Assembly (NCBI RefSeq): GCF_949987535.1
Contig: NC_080067.1
Location: 32,578,039-32,642,038 of the forward strand
Reading direction: 5' to 3'
Origin: Balaenoptera acutorostrata
Lineage: Eukaryota; Chordata; Mammalia; Artiodactyla; Balaenopteridae
DNA length: 64,000 nucleotides
The position numbers were made by a program, and so were the translations under genes. The notes under the pieces were generated by a model that was not told the origin of the DNA, ran no database searches, and saw nothing but the letters and a program-made list of their open reading frames with translations. Positions 12,785 to 24,300 of this stretch are shown here, in pieces; position 1 is the stretch's first letter, and every line of letters starts with the position of its first letter.

Positions 12785-13398
12785 AGCAGTTTTCTATTGC
12801 TACATAGCAAATTACTACTAACTTAATGGCTTACATACCAACACTCATTTATTAGCTTAGGTTCTGCAAGTCAGAAGTTTGAGCACCATATGACTGGGTT
12901 CTCTGCTCAGGGTCTCACTAAAGGCTAAAATCAAGGTGAGACTGAAAGCTGGTCTGGAAGTTTGGGGTAGAATCTGCTTCTAAGTTTATTCAGGTTGTTG
13001 TCAAAGTTCAGTTCCTTGTGACAGGAGGACCAAGGTCCCCATTTACTTGCTGGCTGTCAGGTGGGAGATAATATTTCCTAGGAATTATTCACATGCCTTG
13101 ACATTTGTCCCCCACCCCCATTTTCAAAATCAGCAACGGAGAATCTCTCTCTTGTTAAATCCCTCTCACACTTCAAACTTCTGTCACCAGGAAGAGCTTT
13201 GTCTCTTAAAAGGCTCACCTGATTAGATCAGACCCACTTCCTTTCTTAAAGTCACCCCTACCCCCGCCCCCCCCCCATAGCATAACCTAATCACAGGAGT
13301 AATATCTCATCATATTTATACTCTTAGGGATTATACAGAATGTGTACACAGAAAGCAGTAATCTTGAGGGACATTTTAGAATTCTGCCTAAAACAGTC
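12785..13398. repeat. old LTR-like interspersed repeat, family tentative
   Basis: The text 'ttttctattgctacatagca', 'aatggcttacataccaacac', 'ctgggttctctgctcagggt', 'aaaatcaaggtgagactg', 'ttgctggctgtcag' and a late 'cctgattagatcagacccac' follows a common mammalian repeat that I associate with non-autonomous LTR (MaLR/MLT1-like) elements. I am sure it is a dispersed repeat and less sure of the class. No viral gene is present, only terminal-repeat-type sequence. Confidence 0.55.
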
Positions 13399-13523
13399 TA
13401 CCTAAAACTAATCTTGAGGGACATTTTAGAATTCTGCCTAAAATACTCTTAGGGATTATACAGAATGTGTACACAGAAAGCAGTAATCTTGAAGGACATT
13501 TTAGAATTCTGCCTAAAGCAGTC
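13319..13523. repeat. local tandem duplication with partial middle copy
   Basis: An 80-bp unit at 13319-13398 recurs at 13444-13523 with only two differences (gaggg/gaagg and aaaac/aaagc). Between them, 13411-13443 repeats the last third of the unit ('atcttgagggacattttaga' onward). Period is 125 bp. The near identity shows recent duplication inside an otherwise old repeat. Confidence 0.93.
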
Positions 13524-14683
13524 TTATAGTCAATGGGGAACAGATCTCAAGTGAAAAATCTCAATTGTCCAAGCCCTAGTTTAGTCATTTTTCAGTTTTA
13601 GATGGGGATAGATTAGGAACCTACAGGTTCTCTAGAGTTGTCTCAAAGGGTGACTGAAAAAGAGATATTTATTTACTTAGTTGTAATCGACATATAACAT
13701 TATATTAGTTTCAGGTATATGACATAATGACTTTATATATGCCCATGTTGTGAAACGATCAGCAAAATATATCTAGTTAACATCCTTTACCACACAGTTA
13801 GAAATTTGTTTCTTATGATGAGAATATTTAATATCTATACTCTTAGAAAGTTTCAAATATACGGTACCATATTATTGACTATGGTCACCATGCTGTACAT
13901 AACATACCCATGACTTATTTATTTTATAACTGGAAGTCTGTAGCATTTGACCACAATCAACAATTTTGCCCACCCCCATCCTCAACCTCTGGAAACCACC
14001 AATCTGTTCTCTGTATCGATACGTATGTTTTTTTGGATTCTGAATATAAGTGAAATCATACAGTATTTGTCTTTCTCTGTTTGACTTTTTTCACTTAACA
14101 TATGCCCCCATGTTGCCTCAAATAGCAGGATTTCCTTCTTTCTTATGGTGGAATAATATTTCATTGTTTGTGCATGTGTGTATATATAGCACATTTTATT
14201 TATCCATTCATCTGTTGATGAACACTTAGGTTGTTTCCATGTCTTGGCTATTGTAAATAATGCTGCAATGACAAGGGGGTGCAGATGCCTTTCTATGTTG
14301 GAGTTTTTGTTTGCTTTAGTGAATACCAAGATTGGAATTGCTGGATGAGAGGGTTATTCTAGTTCTAATTTTTTGAGGAATCGCCACACTATTTTCCATA
14401 CTGGCTGCACCAATTTACATTTTCCCAACAGTACACGAGAGTTCCCTTTTCTCCGCAACCTTGCCAACATTTATTATTTTGTGTCTTTTTTATAAGAGCC
14501 ATTATAAGGTGTGAGGTGATACCTCACTGCAGTTTTGATTTGCATTTCCCTGATGATTAGTGATGCTGAGCATCTTTTCATGTACCTGTTGGCTATTTTA
14601 TGTATTCTTTGGGAAAATGTCTATTGTGATCCGCTGCCCACTTTTTAATTGAATTGGTTGTGCGTTTTTTCCTACTTTATTTT

Positions 14684-14992
14684 TTTATTTTTTATTTTTT
14701 ATTTTTTTTAAAGATTTATTTATTGATTGCTCTGTTGGGTCTTCGTTTCTGTGCTAGGGCTTTCTGTAGTTGCGGCAAGCGGGGGCCACTCTTCATCACG
14801 ATGCGCAGGCCCCTCACCATCATGGCCTCTCTTGTTGCGGAGCACAGGCTCCAGACGCGCAGGCTCAGTAGTTGTGGCTCACGGGCCCAGCCGCTCCGTG
14901 GCATGTGGGATCTTCCCAAACCAGGGCTCGAACCCGCGTCCCCTGCATTAGCAGGCAGATTCTCAACCACTGCGCCACCAGGGAAGCCCTCT
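14684..14992 (-). mobile_element. CHR-type SINE, younger body type
   Basis: Antisense SINE in L1 C. T-rich tail at 14684-14720, then 'gttgggtcttcg', 'gcaagcgggggccactcttc', 'gttgcggagcacaggct', 'gtagttgtggctcacggg' and head 'ccaccagggaagccc'. Target duplication TACTTTATTTT at 14673-14683 and 14993-15003. It belongs with the copies at 35844 and 52822 by the shorter body and retained CpGs, so it is younger than the copies at 7458 and 17634. Confidence 0.92.
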
Positions 14993-16784
14993 TACTTTAT
15001 TTTGTTTGTTGTCTTTAGCTATTGAGTTGTATGAGTTTTTAAATATATTTGGGGCATTAACCCCTTATCAGATATATGTTTTGCAAACATTTTCTCCCAT
15101 TACATGGGTTGCCTTTTCATTTTGTTGATCGTTTACTGTACAGAACTTTTTAGTTTGATGTAGTCCCACTTATTTATTTCTGCTTTTATTGCCTTTGCTT
15201 TTGGTGTCAAATACAAAAAATCATCAACAAAACTGATGTCAAGGAGCTTATGCCCCATGTTTTCTTAAAAGAGTCTTATGGTTCCAGGTCTTATGTTCAC
15301 GTCTTTAATCCCTATTGAGTTGATTTTTTTGTATAGTGTAAGATAGTGGTCCAGTTTTCCCATCATAATTTTTTAAACAGACTCTCCTTTTCCCATTGTA
15401 TATTCTTGCCTCCTTTGTTGTAAATTAATTGACCATATATGCATGGGTTTAGTCCTGGGCTCCCTATTCTATTCCATTGATCTGTGTATCTGTTTTTGCA
15501 GCAAAACCATACTGTTTTAATTACTATGTCCTTTTAATATAGTTTGAAATTAGGAAGTTTGATGCCTCCAGCTTTATTCTTCTCTCTCAAGATTTCTTTG
15601 GCTATTGGAATCTTTTGTGATTCCATACAAATTTTAGGATTATTTTATTCCTATAAAAATTGATATTGGAATTTTGATAGGAATTTCACTGAATCTGTAG
15701 ATTGCTTTAGGTAGTTTGGATATTTTAACAATGTTAATTCTTCCAACCCACAAGCATAGAATATCTTTCCATTCATCTGTGTCTTCTTTAATTGCTTTCT
15801 TCTATGTGCCATGGTTTTTGGTGTATAGGTCTTTCATCTCCTTAGTTAAATTTATTCCTAAGAATTTTATTCTTTTTGATGCAATTGTAAATGAGATTGT
15901 TTTCTTAATTTCTCTTTCTGATAGTTTGTCATTAGTGTATAGAATTTTATATATTGACTTTGTATCCGGCAACTTTACTGAATTCATTTATTAGTTCTAA
16001 CAGTTTTTTGTTGGAGTGTTTAGGGTTTTCTATACATAATATCATGTCTTCTGCAAATAGAGACAGTTTTACTACTTTTTTTATGACTTGGATGCCTTTT
16101 ATTTTCCTTGCCTAATTGCTCTGGCTAGGACTTCCAGTACTATGTTGAATAAAAGTGGTAAGGTTGGTCATCCTCATCTTGTTCCTGATGTTAAAGCAAA
16201 AACTTTCAGCTTTCCACCATTAAGTATGATGTTAGCTGTGGGCTTGTCTTTTTTATGTTGAGACATATTTGCTCTCCACCCACTTTGTTAAGAGTTTTTT
16301 TTTATCATAAATGGATATGATTTTGTCAAATGCTTTTTCTGCATCTAATGAAATGATAATGAATTTATCCTTCATTTTGCTGGTGTGGCTTATCATGTTG
16401 ATTGATTTGTAGATGTTGAACCATTCGTGCATCCCTGGAATAAATCCCACTTGATCATGGTATTTGATTCTTTCAGTGTATTGTTGAATTCATTTTGCCA
16501 ATGTTTTGTTGTGGATGTTTGCATCTATGTTCATCAGGGACACTGGCCTGTAATTTTCTTTTCTTGAGGTGTCTTTGTCTGGTTTTGGCATCCAGGTAGT
16601 GCTAGCCTTATAAAAAGAGTTTGGAAGTATTCCCTTTCCTATTTTTTGGTAAAGTTTGAGAAAGATTGGTATTAATTCCTCCTTGACTGTTTGGTAGAAT
16701 TCACCAGTGAAGCCATCTTGTCCTGGACTTCTGCTAATTGGGAGATTTTTGATTACTGATTCAATATCCTTAGTACTCAGGTTA

Positions 16785-17268
16785 CAGGCATAATTCATTT
16801 TATTGTGCTTTGCTTTATCATGTTTTGCAGTTATTGCACTTTTTTACAAATTGAAGGTTTGTGGCAATCCTGCATCAGACAATCTATCAGTGCCATTTTT
16901 CCTATAATATTTTCTCACTTCATGACTCTGTGTCACATTTTGGTAATTCTCACAATATTTCAAAGTTTTTCATTATTATATTTGTTATAATAATTTGTGA
17001 CTAGTGATCTTTGATGTTACTATCTTGATTTGCTGAATGCTTAGATGATGGATATCATTTTTTAACTATAACATATTTTTTAATTAAGGTAAGTAAATTG
17101 TTTTTTTAGGTATAATGATATTGCACATTTAATAGACTATAATATAGTATACACATAACTTTTATATGCACTGGAAAACAAAAAGAAAATGTGTGATTTG
17201 CTTTATTGCAATTTTGCTTTATTGTGGTGGTCTAGAACTGAAATGGCAGTATCTCTAACTTAAGCCTG
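16785..17268. mobile_element. short non-autonomous Tigger1-like DNA transposon
   Basis: Begins 'caggcataattcattttatt' after TA (16783-16784) and ends 'ctaacttaagcctg' before TA (17269-17270). The ends are imperfect terminal inverted repeats of the Tigger kind (CAGGCAT.../...GCCTG). Inner text ('gctttgctttatcatg', 'aaattgaaggtttgtggcaa', 'tgtgtcacattttggtaatt', 'gtgatctttgatgttactat') matches Tigger1 flanks, and the transposase core is deleted (484 bp in all). Removing it and one TA rejoins L1 C, so it landed inside that L1. No transposase is left. Confidence 0.9.
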
Positions 17269-17633
17269 TATTCAGATTTTCTATTTCATCGTGACACAGA
17301 CTTAAAAGTTTGTATGTTTATAAGAACTTATCCATTTCTTAGGTTATCCAATTTGCTGGTTTATGATTGTTTATAGTTGTCCCTTATGTACCTTCCTATT
17401 TCATTGGTGTCACTTGTACTATCTCCTCTTTCATTTCTGATTTTATTTATTTAAGCCCTCTCTCTTTTTTTTTTTTGGTGAATCTAGGTAAAGCTTTGTG
17501 AGTCTTTTTTTAATATTTTCAAAGAATCAGCTCTTGTTTCATTAATCTTTTCTCTTTTCTCTTGGTCTCTATATCATTTATTTCCTCTCTGATATTTGTT
17601 ATTTTCTTTCCTCTACTAACTTTGGGATTCATT

Positions 17634-17990
17634 TTTTTTTTTTTAATTTATCTATTTTAATTTATTTTTGGCTGCATTGGGTCTTCATTGCTGCTTGCAG
17701 GTTTCCTCTAGTTGTGGCAAGCAGGGGCTACTCTTTGTTGCAGTGCATGGGCTTCTCATTGCAGTGGCTTCTCTTGTTGTGGAGCACAGGCTCTAGGCAC
17801 ACAGGCTTCAGTAGTTGTGGCACATGGGCTCAGGAGTTGTGGCTCATGGGCTCTAGAGTGCAGGCTCAGTAGTTGTGGTGCATGGGCTTAGTTGCTCCAC
17901 GGCATGTAGGATCTTCCCAGACCAGGGCTCAAACCCGTGTCCCCTGAATTAGCAGGCAGATTCTTAACCACTGTGCCACCAGGGGAGCCC
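17634..17990 (-). mobile_element. CHR-type SINE, older body type
   Basis: Antisense SINE in the ORF2 part of L1 C. T-rich tail, 'tttttggctgcattgggtct', 'cattgcagtggcttctcttg', 'aggcttcagtagttgtggc', head 'ccaccaggggagcccc'. The flanks share only a short 'catttt/catttg' duplication. Most CpGs have decayed to TG/CA, so it is older than the 14684 copy in the same L1. Confidence 0.88.
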
Positions 17991-19459
17991 CATTTGTTCT
18001 TCTTTTTCTAGTTTTTTTAGGTGTAAAGTTAAATTGTATGAGATTTTTCTTGTTTCTTGCAGTGGGCCTGTATTGCTATGAACTTACCTCTTAGAACTTC
18101 TTTTGCTGCATCACATAAATTTTGGTATGCTGTATTTCCATTTTCATTTGTCTCAAGGCATTTTTTAATTTCTCCTTTGACTTCTTCATTGACCCATTGG
18201 TTGTTTAGTAGCATGCTCTTTAAGCTTGCATATTCATGAATTTTTCCATTTTCTTCTTGTAATTGACTTCTAGTTTCATTCCATTGTGGTTGGAAAAGAG
18301 GTTGATATTATTTAACTCTTCTTAAATTTAGTAAGACTTGTTTTGTGGCCCAACCTATGATCTCCCCTGGAGAATGTTGCATGTGCATCTGAGAAGAATG
18401 TGTATTATGCTGCTTTTAGATGGAATGTTCTGTGTATATCTGTTAAGTTCATCTGATCCAACGTATCATTTAAGCATGGTGTTTCCTTATTGATTTTCTG
18501 TCTGGATGATCTATCCAGTGATGTTAAGTGGGGTATTAAAGTCCCCTATTATTATTGTATTGCTGTCTATTTCTCCCTTTAGGTCTGTTAACGTTTGCTT
18601 TATATATTTAGGTGCTCCTATGTTGAGTGCATAAATATTTACAATTGTTATATATGTTTGTTGAATTGATCCCTTTATTGTTATGTAATGCCCTTCTTCA
18701 TCTCTTAGTATGGTCTTTGTTTTAAAGTCTATTTGTCTGATATAAGTATAGGTACTTTAGCTTCCTTTTGGTTTCCATTTCCATGAAACATCTTTTTTCA
18801 TCCCTTCATTTTCAATCTGTGTATGTCCTTCTATCTGAAGTAGGTCTCTTGCAGACAGCATATAGATGGTTATTTTTTATTTAATCCACTTAGCCACTCT
18901 GTGCCTTTTGATTGGAGAATTGAGTCCATTTATATTTGAAGTAATTATTGATAGGTGTGTACTCATTACCATTTTCTTACTTGTTTCCTCCCTGTTTTGA
19001 AGTTCCTGTTTCTTTCTTCACTTTCTATCTTTCTTTGTTGTTTGATGACTTTCTTTAGTGGTGCACCTAAATTTCCTTCTCATTATCTTTTGTGTATCTA
19101 CTATAGGTTTTAGCTTTGTGGTTACCATGAAGCTTCATTATAACAACCTATATTTTTAACAGTCTATTTTAAGTTGTTAATAACTTAAGGTTGAACACAT
19201 TCTAAAGCTCTATATTTTTACTCTCTTCTGCAATGTTTATATTTTTGATATCACATTTTACATCTTTAATCTTGTGTATCCCTTAATTATTCTAGTTATA
19301 GTTTTTGCTACTTTTGTCTTTTTTCCTTCATTTTAGCTTTATAAGTGATTAATCTACTACCTTTACTATATATTTACCTTTACCAGTAAGGTTTATATTT
19401 TCATATGTTTTCTTGATTCTAATTAGCACTCTTTCCTTTCAGCTTAAAAAAGTCCCTTT

Positions 19460-20350
19460 AATATTTTTTGTAAGACTGTTTGGTGGTGGTGAACTTATTT
19501 AGTTTTGCTTGTCTGAAAAACTCTTTATTCCTCCTTTAATTCTCAATGATAACTTTGCCAAGTAGAGTATTCTCAGTTGGAAGTGTTTTTCTTTCAGCAC
19601 TTTGAATATATCTTGCCACTCCCTTCTGGCCTGCAAAGTTTCTGCTGAAAAATCTGCTGATGGTCTCATGAAGATTTCTTTGCATGTAAGAAGTCTTTTT
19701 TTTTTTCTCGCTGCTTTTATGATTCTTTCTTTGTCTTTAGCTTTTGGTTCTTTATGTCTTGGTGTTTATCTCTTTGGCTTCATTTTATTTGGAACCGTCT
19801 GAGCTTCCTGGATCTGTATATCTGTTTTCTTCCTCAGGCTAGGAAAGTTTTCAGCTATTATTTCTTCAAGTAAGTTTTCTGCCCCTTTCTCCCCATCTTC
19901 TTTTTCTGGGGCCCCTATAATGTGATATGTCCCATAGGTCCCTTAAGCTAACTTTACTTTTTAAAATTCTTTTCTCTTTTTTGCTGCTGCGATTGAGTTC
20001 CATTTCCCTGACTTCAAGTTCACTGATCCTCCCTTTCACTTCACCTAGTCTGCTACTAAAGGGGTTCCTTTCGTATATTTTTCAGTTCAATTATTGTATT
20101 CTTCAGCTCTGTAACTTCTCTTTGGTATTTTCTTATATTTGTTTTGTCTTTATTGAATTTCTCACTGTGTTCATCCATTCTTTACCCAAGTTCTGTGAGC
20201 ATCTCTGTGACAATTCCCTTAACTCTTTATCAGGTAAATTACTTACCTCCATTTCATTAGTTTTGATGTTGTTTTTTCCTGAGCTTTTATCTTGTTTTTT
20301 GTTTGGAACATAATCCTTTCTTTCCTCATTTTTCTTGACTGTGTTTGTTT
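19460..20350 (-). pseudogene. L1 C ORF1 relic
   Basis: Minus-strand ORF1 (RNA-binding chaperone of L1, normally about 300-340 residues with coiled coil, RRM and C-terminal domain). Plus-strand landmarks: 'ccactcccttctggcctgca' (about 19616), 'tcttcctcaggctaggaaag' (about 19828), 'tctggggcccctataatgtg' (about 19905) and the coiled-coil part 'ttcttcagctctgtaacttc' (about 20099). Stops break the frame throughout. Confidence 0.75.
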
Positions 20351-20559
20351 CTATGTATTAGATGAAACAGCGACCTCACCCAGACTTGAAAGAGTAGCCT
20401 TGTGTAAGAGATGAAGCTTATTATTTAACCTTACTCTAGTTCTTTGCTTTCTCTCCAGCCATTGTGATTGTCCAAGCAGCCTATTTTATTTTTAATATCT
20501 CCCATTTGTTGAGAGTGTGTTAAGACCTATCAGTGTCTCAAAACAAGGTGGGGAGGGAT

Positions 20560-23335
20560 TTCAGTCAGCTCCTAGATTCAGCCTTATTGGAAGCTAGACC
20601 CTCAGGAAACAGCTTTTAAAATATGCAAATATATACAGTCCTTTGGGACCACAAGCATAAGCCTTGCTGGCCACCAGACCAGGTGATTTGGAGGTGTCTC
20701 CTGGTTACAGTTGCAAAAACTGGGGCCACAGAGGAATGTATACACTCCAGTCTGGCAGATACTATCAAGCTGTTGTGAGATAGAGGGAGAGCATAAATAT
20801 GATGTCCCCTAGCCTGTGTTTCCTGAGCGCACCTCTGCAGGCCTCTAGAGTTGTGCTAGCCCAGAAGCCTACCCCTCAGACCAAAAATCTATAACAAGAA
20901 AATAGGCCTCTCTCACAGAAAGACAGGGTGTGTTTCAATCTGCTGTCTGTGCAGTGTCCTGGGAGTGGTAGTCTGCCAAGAACTGTCTGTCTGATTTTTA
21001 CAGTCCTGTGAGACCCAGCAATGAAAGCCCCCTGGCCACAAAAGCCAGGTGTTCTCTTGAGTGGCAGCCATAATACTGAGGCCCCAGACAGAAGAACCAA
21101 GGCACCAGATATGTGTAAGAGCTCCCGTCTGAGAGATGCTGGCACTCTAGAGCACAGTAGAGGGAAAGTTCAAAGATAGCATCCATCTTTCAAGGTCTCT
21201 GGAAAGGTTTACAGTCAGCCCTTAGATATGTGTTTACTTAGAAGCCCTCCCCTCAGGCTGCAGCTATAATGAGAAGCCTATAAGCTTCTTCACAGAAAGG
21301 CTGAGCTTCTGGGCCTGTTGCCTCTTGCTATGCTCAAGAGCCTTAGCTATTTAAGAATACTATCTCCATGCATTTTGGTCCTGTGAGACCTGAGAGTGTA
21401 AACCCCACTGGCCACTAGAGCCAGGCAATGTAGAGGTGTCCCCTGGCAGCAGCTGCAAAAATTGGGCACCAGACAGGGTATAAGCTCCTCTTTGGGAGAC
21501 GTTGGTGAGCTGGAGCAAGGCAGAGGGAGTGTACAAAGATTCATTAAGAGCAAGTATGCCAGACCAAAAGCCTGACCCTCAGGCCAAAGCTCCTGGGCAA
21601 GTAAATGGGCCCCTTTCTCAGAAAGACTGGGGAAATGTTTTAGTCGACTATCTGTGCCATGCTCTGGAGGTGGTAATCTGCCAAGAACTCTCTCTGATTA
21701 TTACAGTCCCATTGGACCCAGGGACACAAGTGCCCCTGCCCTCCAGATCCAGATGATCAAGAGGCATTCCCAGGGCTGCAGCCACAAAAACCAGGGCACC
21801 AGACACGTGTAAAATCTCCCCTCTGGGAGATACTGGCACTGTGGAGTACGGCAGAGGGAGAGCGTGCAGATGGCACTCACCAAAGAAAAAGAAAAAGGCA
21901 TCTTCCAGTGTAGAGAAAAGGGAACCCTCCTACACTGTTGGTGGGAAAGTAAATTGATACAGCCACTATGCAGAACAGTAAGGAGGTTCCTTAAAAAACT
22001 AAAAATAGAACTACCATATGACCCAGCAATCCCACTACTGGACATATACCCTGAGAGAACCATAATTCAAAATGAGTCATGTACCACAGTGTCCATTGCA
22101 GCACTATTTACAATAGCCAGGACATGGAAGCAACCTAAGTGTCCATCAACAGCTGAATGGATAAAGATGTGGCACATATATACAATGGAATATTACTCAG
22201 CCATAAAAAGAAACGAAATTGAGTTATTTGTAGTGAGGTGGATGGACATAGAGTCTGTCATACAGAGTGAAGTAAGTCAGAAAGAGAAAAACAAATACCA
22301 TATGCTAACACACATATATGGAATCTAAAAAAAAACATCTTTTCTGAAGAACCTAGGGGCAGGACAGGAATAAAGATGCAGACGTAGAGAATGGACTTAA
22401 GGATACAGGGAGGGGGAAGGGTAAACTGGTACAAAGTGAGAGAGTGGCATGGACATATATACACTACCAAATGTAAAATAGATAGCTAGTGGGAAGCAGC
22501 CACATAGCACAAGAAGATGAGCTCGGTGCTTTGTGACCACCTAGAGGGGTGGGATTGGGAGGGTGGGAGGGAGATGCAAGAGGGAGGGGATATGGGGATA
22601 TAAGTATACGTAGAGCTGATTCACTTTGTTATACAGCAGAAACTAACACAACAATGTAAACAATTATACTCCAATTAAGATTTTAAAAATATTTTTTAAA
22701 AAAAGGCACCCTCCAGCTTTAGCTATGTAGAGGGAGAGTGCAAAAATGGTTCCCACCAGCTCTTCTGTTCCCAGAAAGTTTCCCAACAGGACCCTGCCCC
22801 TCAGGCCTACACTTTTAAGATTGGCAAATGAATCTCTTTGTCATAAAGTCTAGGCATTTTTCAAATGGCTGCTTCTGCACTAGGCCCTGGGGTGAGTGTG
22901 TGCATGAACCCTTTAAGAGCAGTTTCTCAGTTTGCTTTAGCATTTTGGGTCTTATGGCCACAATCTCTGTTGCTTTCAAAACCAGATGATTTGGGGGCTT
23001 GTCTGACAGGTGCAGATCTTAAAAGTTGGGGTGCCTGATGTGGGGTATGAACCCTTTGCTCCTCAGGGAGAAGCTGTGAGTTTGTGAGTTCCCTCCTGAA
23101 TGTGGGTCTTTCCAGGGGTTTATGGAAAGACCACATCTCTGCCTCTTCTACTTGTCTTTGTGTGACCCTTTTCTTGTTTGCCCATTGGAGGAGTTTCTCA
23201 GTTGTTTTTCAGGTTTTTTCAGCGGAAATTGTTCCATATGTAGCTGTAGATTCAATGTCCATGGGAGGAGGTGAGTTCAGGATCATCCTATGTCACCATT
23301 TGGGACCACCTCTCCTGCATGAGATTTTTTTTTTT
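20560..23335 (-). promoter_or_regulatory. L1 C 5' UTR with tandem promoter-like units
   Basis: GC-richer than the rest of the element. A unit marked by 'ccaggtga'-type sequence followed by 'cagcagctgcaaaaattggg'-type sequence recurs near 20678, 21042, 21419, 21747 and 22981. Spacings are about 364, 377 and 328 bp, then about 430 bp after subtracting the L1 tail inserted at 21909-22699. Each unit also carries 'gagcaaggcagagggag'-type text. Tandem 5' UTR monomers are known promoters in some rodent L1s. Whether these units drove transcription here is inference. Confidence 0.65.
21909..22699 (+). mobile_element. young 5'-truncated L1 tail, sense
   Basis: Starts 'tgtagagaaaagggaaccct' in the ORF2 C-terminal zinc-knuckle region and runs to an A-rich end. 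Target duplications: 21891-21908 (gaaaaaggcatcttccag) and 22700-22716 (aaaaaggcaccctccag). Its open stretch (21864-22328) reads '[20 protein letters not shown]' and 'TMEYYSAIKRNEIELFVVRW', so divergence is low. It lies opposite in orientation to its host L1 C. Confidence 0.92.
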
Positions 23336-24129
23336 TTTTAAGAGTTGTTATGTCAGAAAACTGGTTTACTGGCCTGTCAGATTTACTTTGCCCAATATTG
23401 TTTTAATTTTTGTTTAAGGAAGACTAGAATAGTTGTTACACCTGTGCTAGAGTAGTCCTAATTTTAATGCATGGCCTTTCTGGGAAATCAGTTGTACATT
23501 CAGGATGTTCAACAAGGTCTCTTCACTCTGGCTTGTCAGAACTTTAGCACTTCGTAGCACAGGATCACTGCAGAAACTCTACTCAGCTCAAAATTCACCA
23601 GTGGCTATTCTCTACCAGACTTCACTTTTTAGCCGAACGCTCAAGGGGACTTTCATAAAGACTGTGGAGCTCTTTCTCTGCACAGCTTTCCCCAGTCTGG
23701 GATCTGCATACCTGATCCTCAAATTTCTAACACCTCTGCTGCGCTAAATCCAATCACTGTATCTTCTACCAAGGGAACTGAAGATTTGTGTTTGGGTTTA
23801 CTTTCCTGTGCCATAATATGGAGAAAGCCCTCAGCAGAAGGGCATCATAAATGTGGAGTTCACTTCATGTACTTCCCTTTCTCAAGGATCTCTGCTCTAC
23901 GGTAGAGTCTGTCTGTTGCCTAAAAATAATTGCTTCATGTATATTGGCCAGAATATATGTATTATCTAGTTTTATAATTGTTTTAAACAGGAGTATAAGT
24001 CTAATACCTATCACTTCCTCATGGCCAGAATTCAAATTTTTTTTCTACAGTGTTCTTAATTTTATCTCCAGTCTAATCTCATGAGGAAACAAATGGCTAA
24101 GAGTAATTTGTCTATATTAGTTAAATGTG
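23336..24129. other. unassigned DNA
   Basis: Moderate GC, no repeat or gene confidently recognised. The part around 23880-24030 ('tctctgctctacggtagagt', 'catggccagaattc') has the feel of an old dispersed repeat, but I cannot name the family. Confidence 0.35.
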
Positions 24130-24300
24130 TGGGCCTTGGAAATAGCATTCCTAGGCTCAAATTCTGGGGGGGCCATTTCTGAGTTGTAATACTTGAGCAA
24201 GTTACCTAGTCTTTCTGTGCCTCAGTTTCTTCATTTATAAAATGTGAATAGTGATAGTTCCTAACTCGAAAGTTCTAGTGGAATTTACACAAATTAATAT
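24130..24300 (+). repeat. MIR SINE, sense
   Basis: Sense MIR text: 'attcctaggctcaaattctg', 'ttgagcaagttacctagtct', 'tctgtgcctcagtttcttca', 'tttataaaatgtgaatagtg'. The 5' half is weaker. Confidence 0.82.

Larger units (their letters stand above)
14040..18965 (-). pseudogene. L1 C ORF2 relic (endonuclease/reverse transcriptase)
   Basis: ORF2 of L1 C, interrupted by two SINEs and the Tigger element. Recognisable minus-strand pieces include the C-terminal part (13982-14329: '[20 protein letters not shown]'), the pre-catalytic RT block (16490-16798: '[20 protein letters not shown]') followed in another frame by 16253-16450 ('GFIPGMHEW', 'ISLDAEKAFDK'), and an N-terminal piece (18029-18214). ORF2p of intact L1 is about 1,270 residues and performs target-primed reverse transcription. 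Here stops and frameshifts split it into short pieces, so no product is expected. Confidence 0.82.
13660..23335 (-). mobile_element. L1 'C', near-full-length LINE-1 with four later insertions
   Basis: From its 3' end at 13660 ('tgtaatcgacatataacatt') the minus strand carries 3' UTR, ORF2 (about 14040-18965), an inter-ORF spacer, ORF1 (about 19460-20350) and a long 5' UTR with repeated units ending near 23335 ('gtgagttcaggatcatccta', then a T run). It is broken by a SINE (14684-14992), a Tigger element (16785-17268), a second SINE (17634-17990) and a plus-strand L1 tail (21909-22699). Without these it is about 7.7 kb. Frames are heavily broken, so it is inactive. The 3' UTR type ('tatattagtttcaggtatat', 'ccaccaatctgttctctgta') looks like a eutherian-age L1MA/L1MB relative. 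Confidence 0.85.

Noticed and set aside
12785..13398. Possible endogenous retrovirus with genes
   Set aside because: Only terminal-repeat-like sequence is present. No gag, pol or env reading frame or primer-binding region is visible.
14654..15025. 123-codon plus-strand frame, and similar frames at 35777-36185 and 52809-53118
   Set aside because: These proline/serine/arginine-rich frames are translations of the CHR SINE body in different frames. They recur with every SINE copy and are not genes.
21701..22063. 120-codon minus-strand frame across the L1 5' UTR and L1 tail
   Set aside because: It crosses an insertion boundary between two different elements, so it cannot be an ancestral gene.
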